Shown here piece after piece: positions 23,893 through 32,751 of a DNA stretch of 64,000 bases (position 1 is the stretch's first letter; the number at the start of each line of letters is the position of its first letter). The stretch comes from Gigaspora rosea. Lineage: Eukaryota; Glomeromycota; Glomeromycetes; Diversisporales; Gigasporaceae. The notes beneath the pieces were generated by a model that worked only from the letters and a program-made list of their open reading frames with translations, ran no database searches and was not told the DNA's origin. The position numbers and the translations under genes are program-made. The DNA is taken from NCBI GenBank assembly GCA_003550325.1, contig QKWP01001692.1, positions 37,800-101,799 on the forward strand, read 5' to 3'.

Positions 23893-24300
23893 ATGATATA
23901 TACCAATAGTGTTGCTGCTGTCCAAATTTATATGGACCTTAATACTATCAATTTTACATCTGAAAGGCTTTACCCTTGCTCCTATGTAAGAAAGCCTAAT
24001 CCTATTCAAAAAGGGAACCTCGCCTATGAAAGGTTGATCCGAGCCCTTGACCAAGACAAACAGATAGAAAGTTTTGTACATGCTTTCTATCTGGGGGAGA
24101 TGCTAAACCAACTCCCGGAAAGGAAATGTTCAGGTTGATAAGAACCATTCCCTAGTATTACCTAGACGCTGCTAGACGAACCCATAGACTGTTTGAACAA
24201 CAGGGAGTCGAACAGGCCTACTGCACCAATTGGACCACTATCTCTAAAATCTACTACTTACCACAATACAAGTTTGAAAAATTGCTCCAGTAAAGAGAGC
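23893..24300 (+). pseudogene. Unrecognised frame downstream of integrase
   Basis: An 82-codon frame (23893-24138) continues in a second frame to about 24295 (RTHRLFEQQGVEQAYCTNW). Position suggests an extra 3' protein of this gypsy lineage. No domain is recognised. AT dinucleotide runs precede it (23812-23873). Confidence 0.4.
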
Positions 24301-24316
24301 ATATGAAGGATGTGAC

Positions 24317-25108
24317 CAGTGTTTAAAATTCAGATCTAAAACTATATGCACGCGTGCAAGAATTGGAAAGGTTTTGAGTGCACAAACAACCAACCTGTTG
24401 CACATGTATGCATGTAAAAAAAATTTTTTTATGCACATATATTTTTATCACACATGTCCTCATAATATTTGCTGCTGTAAAATGTAAATTCACTTCTTAA
24501 TTATATTAATATTGAAGAAGTAAAATCTATTTCAAGTGCACTTTGTAAAAATACTATAATTACCTCTTTGAATCTTAGTAGCAATATGATTTCTGATAAA
24601 GGTGCAAAAATATTAGCTGATTTGCTTTGTAAAAATACTCAATTCAGCATCAACTCCAATAATTAAAATAAAAATGGTCTGTAATATCATACTTAGTACA
24701 TTCCTGGTTTTAGCATGACTGCATCACACAGCTACCTAATCCATTTCTGTCTACTTACAAACATTTACTATCGATTATTTTATATATTACTGTATTATTT
24801 ATAGTAATAGCGATAGTAATTACTTAAATTAAAAAGTAGTAGATTTGCAAATTACAAATTATTATCATTATAACTAATATCGTTAATATATATTATTAAT
24901 ATATTTTGTGCATTGAAATTTAAAGTTCTCTTATGTATATAATTTTTTGTGCATAAAAATTTAAAATTTTTTGTTGCGCATAACTTTTTGAGCATTATTT
25001 TTATAAAATTTTAGGTGCACATTTGTGCACTTGACTTGTTAAAATTTTATGTGCATAAAAATATATATGTGCATATGTGCATCGTGTGCATGCCAATTTT
25101 AACCACTG
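24317..25108. mobile_element. hAT MITE carrying a captured LRR gene fragment
   Basis: The ends are CAGTGTTTAAAATT and AATTTTAACCACTG. A perfect 8-bp duplication GATGTGAC flanks it (24309-24316, 25109-25116). TGCACA/TGTGCA motifs crowd both ends (24350-24440 and 24900-25090). Between them lies coding-like sequence (24513-24656) unrelated to transposases. Confidence 0.9.
24513..24656 (+). pseudogene. Captured leucine-rich-repeat gene fragment
   Basis: The plus strand reads ALCKNTIITSLNLSSN followed by MISDKGAKILADLLCKNTQ, one complete repeat of the RNI/NLRC-like LRR type plus part of the preceding one. It has no start codon and ends in a stop, so it is a fragment inside the hAT element. This LRR type (LxxNxxI.DxGAxxLAxxL) is common in fungal proteins, and a different LRR gene starts at 63725. 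Confidence 0.8.
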
Positions 25109-25116
25109 GATGTGAC

Positions 25117-25626
25117 TCTAAGTACAAGAATAGCTGATCATGACTAATATGTGTGAGGACAGGGCACATTGTCAATAAAGGAGCCTCTAACCTTTGAAAA
25201 AAATTTTTTTTTTTTTCGTAGATATGTATCGTGACAAACCTATGGCAAAAGAAAAAGACAACTTTAAATTGAAAGAAAGAGAAGATATAGAATAATAAGA
25301 AGGAAGGAAGCGTTCATATCACATACCAGATGACTTCTACAGAAAAATTATGAATGGATATCAAAGCGTAAACCTATATACGTTGCAGGCTCATGTGAAA
25401 AGCCAGAAATAACCTAGAACAGTATCCATCCGATTGGATACTGTTATCAGAACGGAATTGGCATTGAAAAAGATGAACAGAGGAAGAAAAGAAATATACC
25501 TACGAGACAAAATCTGACATTAAGCCCAATTTAGCCTAGGTCATCGGTGTCCTAGCGTCAAGAGAAAATTGTTCAAGTTCTTATCTACCTTTTTTTCTTG
25601 TGCAACTTGAAAATAAGGTGGGAGAT
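25117..25626 (+). other. 3' non-coding region of the gypsy element, with a Sel1-like scrap
   Basis: No open gene is present. 25508-25562 resembles 22463-22518 of the integrase 5' region (both include a TCRKTGGYRTCCT-like segment), so part of pol seems duplicated here. The purine-rich AAGGTGGGAGAT just before the 3' LTR (25615-25626) is the likely polypurine tract. Confidence 0.5.
25436..25483 (+). pseudogene. Sel1-repeat-like fragment
   Basis: The translation GYCYQNGIGIEKDEQ matches the diagnostic half of the Sel1 repeats in the nearby kinases (WCYQNAIGTDKDEK in copy 3). It is only about 15 residues, out of any gene context. It is either a captured scrap or a chance match strengthened by low complexity. 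Confidence 0.5.
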
Positions 25627-26253
25627 TGTAAAAGGCTCTGGTCACGGGACTTTTTCTTTTTTTGTGTACCTCAGGGGATTTTCCATTTGTTTACATCATT
25701 ACGATAGTAATATTTCTCCTAATACAAAACATAAATAGTGGAATCACCTTAGCCCCAAATAGAATAAGCAATTTAACGTAGTAAATTGGGGACAAGCACA
25801 TGCTAACTGCGCATGCCAAGGTTACGAACTAGTTCAAGTTAATGACAATTCGTTGTTAGTGTTTGTTTGTTTCCTTAAATAATAAGCACATACTTGTTCT
25901 TATATGTGGCAGTTTTTCTGCCAATGTTTGTTTATTTTCCTTTCTTCCGCTAAGCCATGTAATTTATTGCAGTTTCGCATATGGCATTCTGTATCCAATG
26001 TTTGTTTACACCCCTTTCGTTAAACAATGTATTTAGCTTAGACGTTAGTTCTGATAATGTTATGGTACTGGCACATGAATTTTGGCTCTGGTACAAACAA
26101 AAAGCCTAAGAAGCCCTTACCGCCCCAAGTATGCCTCAAGGCAAAGGAATTCGCCTCCAAACTTTCACTCAAGGCGAAGTATAACTATTGTGAGTCAGAA
26201 ATGAATCTAAAGAAATAGAATAAGAGTTAGTTAGAAATTAGTTAGAGTAGTCT

Positions 26254-26608
26254 TTGGTTTCCTCTAGCCTTCTTAAACTAAAAATTTAACCTTTTAGTTT
26301 AAAATAGAAAAGTATGAGGTGAAATGTCACATCTTCTTTCTGTAGCAGTTTAATGGTTAGCCCTGACTGCAAGTGATAGGCTTGTCCTATTGCATAGATT
26401 ATTAGATGATTAGTTAGAAATTTTAAATATGGTATTTCTTTATATATCATCCTGATATAATTGTAACTTACTATCCTATTTCTGTACTTGACATTAATAA
26501 ATAAAAAAAAAAAAAAAAAAAAAAAAAAAANNNNNNNNNNAAAATAAAATTAAAAAAAAAAAAAAATAAAAATAATAAAAAAAAAATATAAAAAAAAAAA
26601 AAATTAAA

Positions 26609-26660
<52 letters not shown>

Positions 26661-26697
26661 AAAAAAAAAAAAAAAAAAATTAAAAAAAAAAAAAAAA
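26254..26697 (+). mobile_element. Poly(A)-tailed retroposed insertion (LINE/SINE type)
   Basis: GTTAGAGTAGTCT occurs directly before (26241-26253) and after (26698-26710) the insert, a 13-bp target duplication. The 5' LTR has this sequence once. The insert is about 245 bp of unrecognised sequence followed by an A-rich tail from 26499 that spans the N gap. Variable-length target duplication plus poly(A) indicates target-primed reverse transcription. Whether it is a SINE or a truncated LINE cannot be told. Confidence 0.8.
26531..26540. other. Assembly gap (10 N) in the poly(A) tract
   Basis: Ten N bases interrupt the A tract; the true tail length is unknown. Confidence 0.99.
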
Positions 26698-27434
26698 GTT
26701 AGAGTAGTCTAAAATCCATGTATTTATTAAGAGGGTAAAAAGTATATAAGACCCTCCTTTTTGTACTTCAATAAAGTTAACTTAGTTGAGTTCGAGTTTT
26801 AGAAAAGATAAGAATTCTAACCTTCGAAATCAGAGTAGAAGTGTTAAGAAGTTTCCTTTGTTGTTAAACCCTTTTTGTAGATAAAAATCGCTTATTGAAC
26901 TTACCCTGTCCTGTAAAAATATTCGTGCTTAAAGTTAAAGTTGTATCGTTATAACCCGCGTTTTGAACTCAGTTTTAATTTATAGTTCCGTTAAAACAAG
27001 AAAGATCAAGTTAACCACCTCTTATTTATATCATCGATTAAACCCCTATTGATTACCTGATATATCAAACAATCGATCTCCGACATTGTTTGACTCATCA
27101 CCTGCATCACCTATCGGCCTGCCGATCGTTAATCATATTAACGATTATATTTAACCGGTACCCTGCAATAAATAAGAAGAATTATATATAAGTAGAGTGG
27201 ATTTAGGACCACACACAGGAGACATATAAAAGAAATAGAAGCTATACTTATCTTCGTTATCCAAGCCGCAGCAAGACCCAACAAGACCTTCGAGACCGGA
27301 CCAAATTAAACACGCTCTTTTTGCCTACCAATTCGAAGATCAAGAGTCTTACCAGGTTGTTAGACATAGTTTTGATTAGTTGGTAGTGTTGTTAGTTGTA
27401 TTTAGTATTTAGACCGATAGCCTTGCCCGCCACA

Positions 27435-29390
27435 TCGGGCGCTATTTTGAAAATCCGAACCCTTATATTAGCGCCCATGATGTCCCGAATTAATTAGTAT
27501 CTCAATGTAGCCTTATATAAAGTAAATAAACAAATGGTGCTCTGGAACTATGTTTGGTACCGAGTAAACCTACTTTTTGAGCTCTAACAAAAGTTGTTCT
27601 TAACATTAAGACAATTCTTATTAGAGCTCAAAAAAGTTAGTATCAACCCAGCTCCAGGGCATTTTGTCAAATCTTATTATGATTAAAGAGATTAAGGAGG
27701 GCGCAAAAATTAACCTTATTGAAATAATGCACATGAGAGTACTCGAAATAATGTGCAGGCGGCAATTAATTAACGCGGAGATGGCGTTATTTCGCGTATA
27801 TACGGTAATACTTGAAAAAAGTATTATTTAATTGAGTATAAAAAAGTGCTTTTTGATTCTATACCTATTTGCTTTATATACTAATTTTATTCTTTTGAAT
27901 CATTGGATAAAGTTAAGTAATAATTAATTGACGCAAATTACTTGCGCTGATACACATTCAAGGGGTGCCTACTTGGCAATATATGATATCATTCTTTAAT
28001 TTTTATTTACATCAACTTTAGCAGTATATGAAATGTAATCCTTTAACATTTCCGTTTGCATCTTATACATGCCGTCTTTTGCAAACAAAATAGTATCGCG
28101 ATTCTTCAATATCAATAGCATTTTTAATCGGAAATCATGATATTTTAATCACAGATGATAATATTGAGTGAGCTCTAAAACCTAATGACCTGCTTGTTCC
28201 TTGTAGCCGAATTATAGATTATTTTAAGAAATTAAAAAATGAAAAATTGACTTGATAAGTCTTGAAACAGGTAAGAATAAATTCAAAACAAAGATATGAT
28301 ATAAGAAATTGAAATTGTTTTTTGCTTAAAATTGTGTTTTTTTCTTTTGCGAACACAAATAATGTAACAAATAATTTGACTAAAAAAGAGTTTATGAAAT
28401 GATTGTGTACAATATATTATTTTGCAAAGATTAATGATATTACAATTTACACCGTAACTAGTTTCTACTGTATATCGTGAATCAGATTAGAATTTGCATC
28501 AGGTTAAAATTTAAATGCAGTATTTTAGAGGTCCAATCCGGATTAATCCGTCATCCATTTGTCCATATTGTTATATCCGGATAGCTATCTTATGTGTTAG
28601 AGGTTAAAAAGCTCTAAGATAATCAACACTATAAATAAGAGAATCCTCTTCTCACCCGGATAAAAATAGATTTCTCTAACTTATATTGTTGATTACCTTA
28701 GAACTCGTAATTGTCAAATGAATTTGTATTGTTGGTTACTTCAGAATTTTTAATTGTCAAGTGAATCCAATAATTATTAAATTATTCAGTTATCCATCTA
28801 TTAATATATTTTAGCCAATTATCTATCAAATATCGGATATATAATAGATAAATGGATAAATGATTTATAGATAGGAACACTACAGTATTTTATTAAAATG
28901 CCTATGTTAAGTTTTAGCAGAATTATAATGATTTTATTTTAATTTAACGTATAGCATATATAGAACTTATATTTTTATTGTACTTAGTCTATCTGATAAG
29001 CATATTATAACTCAAATCTGAATAACTTTTCAAATTTTTAGATATATACAGAATAAATAATACAAATAAAGTTTTGTTTATCTTGGCATAAATCAATATA
29101 TGTATTATGAATGTGTTATCTCATATGACCCTTAAAAAAATCATTTTTAATCAGTTTCATTTATCGACTTTTTACGACTTTCAACACTTTAAAAGGTTCA
29201 TCATCTATTAATGTTAGTGCAATTATTGAAATCATATCTGTAATTGCAAGGTTTGTAATCAGAGTTATCATGTCCAATGATTTGGATTGGAAATTGTAAG
29301 TCTAATGGCTTGGATTGGACATTGGACGTCAAAATCCAATTGGAAAAATGTCCAAAAATCACGATTGGATGTTGGATTGGACGTTGGATT
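27435..29390. repeat. Duplicon copy II, upstream segment S
   Basis: It is paralogous to 32752-35787, 36644-39680 and 48869-51650. Landmarks are the palindrome TTTTGAGCTCTAA...TTAGAGCTCAAAA (27574-27638 here), the ACATTCAAGGGGTGCCTA block and the TCCGGATA block. Copy II lacks the TA-flanked insertions found in the others, so it shows an empty site near 27838. No gene is present. Confidence 0.75.
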
Positions 29391-30462
29391 GGACGTGCGA
29401 TCCAAACGTCTAATCTTGACTAATGTATAACACTATTATAATATTATCAACTAGCTGCCCATAAAAAAATGCAACCATGTCATAATTAAATTCAGGAGCA
29501 CATAATGATAAAGAGCTGTTCTAGTATCGGTGACAACAAAAAACTATAACTAACGCGATAGATAATCATGTAATAAAATATCAAAGCTCACAATATTGAG
29601 CATTGTTTGCTTGAAAGAGTTAGAGACAGTAATTACCTAATATTATAAGAATGACCAGTTTGGTTAAAAAAAGCCGACTTTATAATTAGATAACTAATTA
29701 TTAGAATTCATCTATGTCAATATAAAAGCAAACTAATTCTCAATATTCTAATATAGGGACGAAATTCTAGAGCATACCATAAAATAAAAGCAATTCCAGC
29801 AATTAAAGTTTTAGAAACATGGTCTTATTTCAGCTATTGCAAAGTACTTAGTAAAATTTATCGTTATAAGTGCATTTATAGCTTAGCTATCATCGTTATC
29901 GATAATGATTTAGAGCTTTAATATTGACATAAGCTACGTTTTTGTTTTTTATCAACTTTTGTTATTCGTATGATTAAAAGATGTAGCAATTTGTTTTTTT
30001 AATCTAGGACGAAATGAATAAAAAGCCGTACATAATCAGCTATATATTGAAATTTTAGTTAATCTTTGAGTGGTTGCACGATCTACTACTATTACTACTA
30101 TATTTAGTACATTGGTGGTGGATTTAACAAATTATTATTGCATCATTTTTTTCTAAATATAAATCTAATCGTAAGTACACCATTGAGAGTTATAGTTGGA
30201 GTGAAATAATTAGGATATGTTGCGGTGTGGTTACGAAATGTTACATAATGGCGCAACTTTAAAGATAGTTCTAAGAACGCCCACAATTTCCAAATTTAAC
30301 AGTCGAAGTAATTAAATAGAATATAATAATTTGGTATCTGGATACCCGAGACTAAAAAAATATAAATACTGTATGGATTTGGTTAGTTTCCAGTTTTCAG
30401 TTCAATATACCAAGGATCAAAAAATATATATTTGAATTATAAAAAGCTTATAACCATAAAAA
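29391..30462 (+). repeat. Duplicon copy II: upstream flank of MATA-HMG copy 2
   Basis: It matches 1-1124 closely. A local difference near 30050-30090 replaces the 'accggcagtcacccc' block. It is non-coding. Confidence 0.75.
30361..30368 (+). promoter_or_regulatory. Putative TATA box of MATA-HMG copy 2
   Basis: TATAAATA lies 95 bp before the ATG, as in copies 1 and 3. The start context is CCATAAAAA-ATG. Confidence 0.4.
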
Positions 30463-31473
30463 ATGAATAAAGAATATCAATCCAGCTTCTTGGTTGATAC
30501 CAAACCAGCTCCTCGTGTTTGCGCTTTCATAAACTCTGGAAACGATCACATGATTCAAAATCAAGTGATTGACAATCCACAACTAATTAAGCTTCCATTT
30601 CCACCAAAAATCAATTCTCGAGATTTGGTTATTTTACACCCCGATGGTCGAGTTCCTAAAACTCCTAATGCTTTCATTATTTATCGAAAATTATTTGTTG
30701 AAACAGCTCGTACTAGTGGTTACAACTTGCCAATGAATATTATTTCTTCAATGGCATCACAATCATGGGAACAAGAAACGAATGAGGTAAAAAATGAATA
30801 TAAGAGAATTGCAAAAGAAGCTTTTAATTATCGGAATGAATTATTCCCTAAAATAAAAGTTGAAAAGAAGAGAAACCAATGGAAGACAGTTTCGTTTGAT
30901 AAACCTTCTACTCGTAAAGTTAGAAAGTCTAAACCTATGAAATCTATTAATAAATCCATTAAAAATAAACAATTAGAATCTCCTACAGTAGAGTATGAAC
31001 TTAATTTGTTACCTGAAATAACTGACGCCAATAATTTAAGTAGCGAGAATTCACAGATCTTAAATCTTGATTTGTTTGCAGATTGGGCAAATTGCTTTGA
31101 TAATCAAAATGTCTATCCAAGTCCCGATTTATCAACAATTTATAGTGACTACTCTCCAATTATGATTGAAGAATTTGAATTCGATTTAGGAACTTCTGAA
31201 CAATGTTTTGATTTGCCAATTCAACAAGACCAACAAGTCAATGAAGATATAATAAATAACCTTATATTAATCGATGAAAATCAATCTTCCGGACTTGGAA
31301 TTTTTGATTTCTCTAATGAAACTTTAGAAACCATTCAAAGTTTTGACACACAAACCATGTCTAACACGGTTGATGCGACAACTTATGATCAATCATTAAG
31401 TACAACAATAAATCAAGAATATATAAATGATGCATTAATTTCTTATGAGATAGATTTTGATTATTCATTTTAA
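30463..31473 (+). CDS. MATA-HMG box transcription factor, copy 2 (intact)
   Basis: This is a 336-residue, single-exon gene. Residues 65-132 form the HMG box: PKTPNAFIIYRK starts helix 1, and SSMASQSWEQETNEVKNEY covers helix 2 and the start of helix 3, with the core Trp expected of the family. A basic stretch (EKKRNQWKTVSF to STRKVRKSKPMK, about 140-165) follows. The rest is acidic and rich in Asn, Gln and Ser, resembling an activation region, and ends DYSF. HMG-box proteins of this type bind and bend DNA; MATA-HMG members are related to mating-type regulators, but the role of these expanded copies is not established. It differs from copy 3 at about six residues, including K155 versus T and C210 versus F. 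It converges on kinase remnant B. Confidence 0.92.
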   Translation: MNKEYQSSFLVDTKPAPRVCAFINSGNDHMIQNQVIDNPQLIKLPFPPKINSRDLVILHPDGRVPKTPNAFIIYRKLFVETARTSGYNLPMNIISSMASQSWEQETNEVKNEYKRIAKEAFNYRNELFPKIKVEKKRNQWKTVSFDKPSTRKVRKSKPMKSINKSIKNKQLESPTVEYELNLLPEITDANNLSSENSQILNLDLFADWANCFDNQNVYPSPDLSTIYSDYSPIMIEEFEFDLGTSEQCFDLPIQQDQQVNEDIINNLILIDENQSSGLGIFDFSNETLETIQSFDTQTMSNTVDATTYDQSLSTTINQEYINDALISYEIDFDYSF

Positions 31474-31524
31474 AAAATCATTATAAGATTAATATTTATG
31501 AAATTTACACTTAAGCTCTATAAT

Positions 31525-31828
31525 AAATAGTTATTGGATGTGTAGCATCCAATAACAGTTTTATTTGGCAGGAGAAATGAGAATACCGTGATCCGTAGGA
31601 TCACGGGATGATCATTTTGGATGACAAATAAAAGAAGTATCTGGCTTTGAATTTAATGTGCTAACCTGGGTCCCGAAGGGGCTCAGGTTGTCAAGCACAT
31701 TAAATTCAAAGCCAGATACGCTGTTATTGGATGCGGAACATCCAATAACGGATTTATTTTTCTTTTTATGTCATTACGTGGCATATAACAACTGTTATAC
31801 GACCCACTTTACTATGAAAAAGAAAAAT
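31525..31828. mobile_element. Insertion with four consecutive hairpins
   Basis: It is absent from the equivalent spacers after copies 1 and 3. H1 (31530-31556) and H4 (31723-31749) share the 11-bp stem GTTATTGGATG with 5-nt loops of different sequence. H2 (31586-31606) is CCGTGATCC with a 3-nt loop. H3 (31637-31719) has a perfect 26-bp outer stem around an inner stem AACCTGGGTCCC-GAA-GGGGCTCAGGTT that pairs fully if two G-T pairs are allowed. ATAA on both sides may be a short target duplication. No protein is encoded. It resembles double-hairpin or small-inverted-repeat elements of fungal mitochondria, or a structured RNA. Confidence 0.7.
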
Positions 31829-32140
31829 AAGACACATTATTTTCATTAAATTTATGCAACCAAAATATTATGTTATTTTAAAAACTTATTTAAGTCCTTA
31901 TGCTAATTTTTATGCAACAATTATAAAGAAATTATTACAAGAAAATTAGAAAATAAGCGTTATTAAAAAAAAACCCCTTAAATGTATATATAGACTTTTT
32001 AGCATAGAAATTTCAAATATTATTTGTATAATCCCGATCACTATATCAAGATCACGGGAATTATTATTACTAAAAACCTGTAATAACATTTTTATGTCTA
32101 ACGGGATTCATTTCTAATAGCAATCTTTTAATACTAATAT

Positions 32141-32751
32141 TTATTTTTTATCAAAATTAATAAAATCAATATTATTATTTGAAATAACATCATTTGTAAC
32201 GTAACTAATAAATTTACTGCTATAAATTGAATTATCATCACTATCAATATCAAAGACTTTATATTCTATCACCATTTCATCGTCAGATTTTCATTTTAAA
32301 ATAGTTTCATGAATTTCTAAAGCTGTTGGTCGTTTTTCTGGATCATCATTCCAGCACCTCTTTAAAAGTTCAGCATAACATAGTGCCATACCTCTAAGGA
32401 TAGTCGGTCTTAATCCTTCACAAATTTCAATAGTCAGTCTTAAACTATCATATTCATATTCAGAAAATACAACACGTCCTGAAGAAATTTCCCACATAAT
32501 CATTCCAAAAGCATAAATATCTGATGCTTTGCCGAATTTGGTGAATGTGTTTCCACGCAAAATTTCAGGAGCCATATATGGTAAAGCTCCATAAACTCCT
32601 CTAGATTCTGAGTCTAATGTTTTATTAACGGCAGTAGCAAAACCTAAATCACCAATATAAGCATTATATAAATCATTTTGAAATATATTTCCGCTATGTA
32701 AATCACGATGAATAAGACTATGTGAATGAATTAAATTAAGACCATTGCAAT
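32141..32751 (-). pseudogene. Sel1-TKL kinase remnant B (truncated)
   Basis: Only the C-terminal part of exon 2 remains, from the catalytic loop (HRDLHSGN) through GDLGFA, MAPEIL and the C-lobe. It is cut at 32751, where segment S begins; the Gly loop, lysine and Sel1 repeats are missing. A 33-bp in-frame deletion near 32290 fuses codons so that TGG becomes TGA right after ETILK, removing the tail. It cannot encode an active kinase. Confidence 0.88.

Larger units (their letters stand above)
14250..27434 (+). mobile_element. Ty3/gypsy LTR retrotransposon, defective, with nested insertions
   Basis: Two related LTRs (14250-15852, 25627-27434), both beginning TGT and ending CCACA, flank a primer-binding-like sequence, gag with a zinc knuckle, protease, reverse transcriptase, RNase H and integrase, the Ty3/gypsy order. 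At least five insertions break it: a hAT MITE in the 5' LTR, a PIF-like element after gag, a MITE in the RT, a hAT element after integrase and a poly(A)-tailed insertion in the 3' LTR. Key residues are lost in several domains and stop codons are frequent, so it cannot be autonomous. The flanking pentamers CTCAG and TCGGG do not match, so no target duplication is recognised. Confidence 0.9.
25627..27434 (+). repeat. 3' LTR of the gypsy element
   Basis: It begins TGTAAAAGGCTCTGG and ends GCCCGCCACA, matching the 5' LTR. It includes a poly(A)-tailed insertion and an assembly gap. Without the insertion it approximates the 5' LTR minus its MITE. Confidence 0.85.

Noticed and set aside
26499..26700. 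Possible centromeric or low-complexity satellite
   Set aside because: The A-rich tract follows a body flanked by a 13-bp duplication, so it is better explained as a retroposon tail plus an assembly gap.
14245..27439. 5-bp target duplication of the gypsy element
   Set aside because: CTCAG on the left and TCGGG on the right do not match, so no duplication is claimed.
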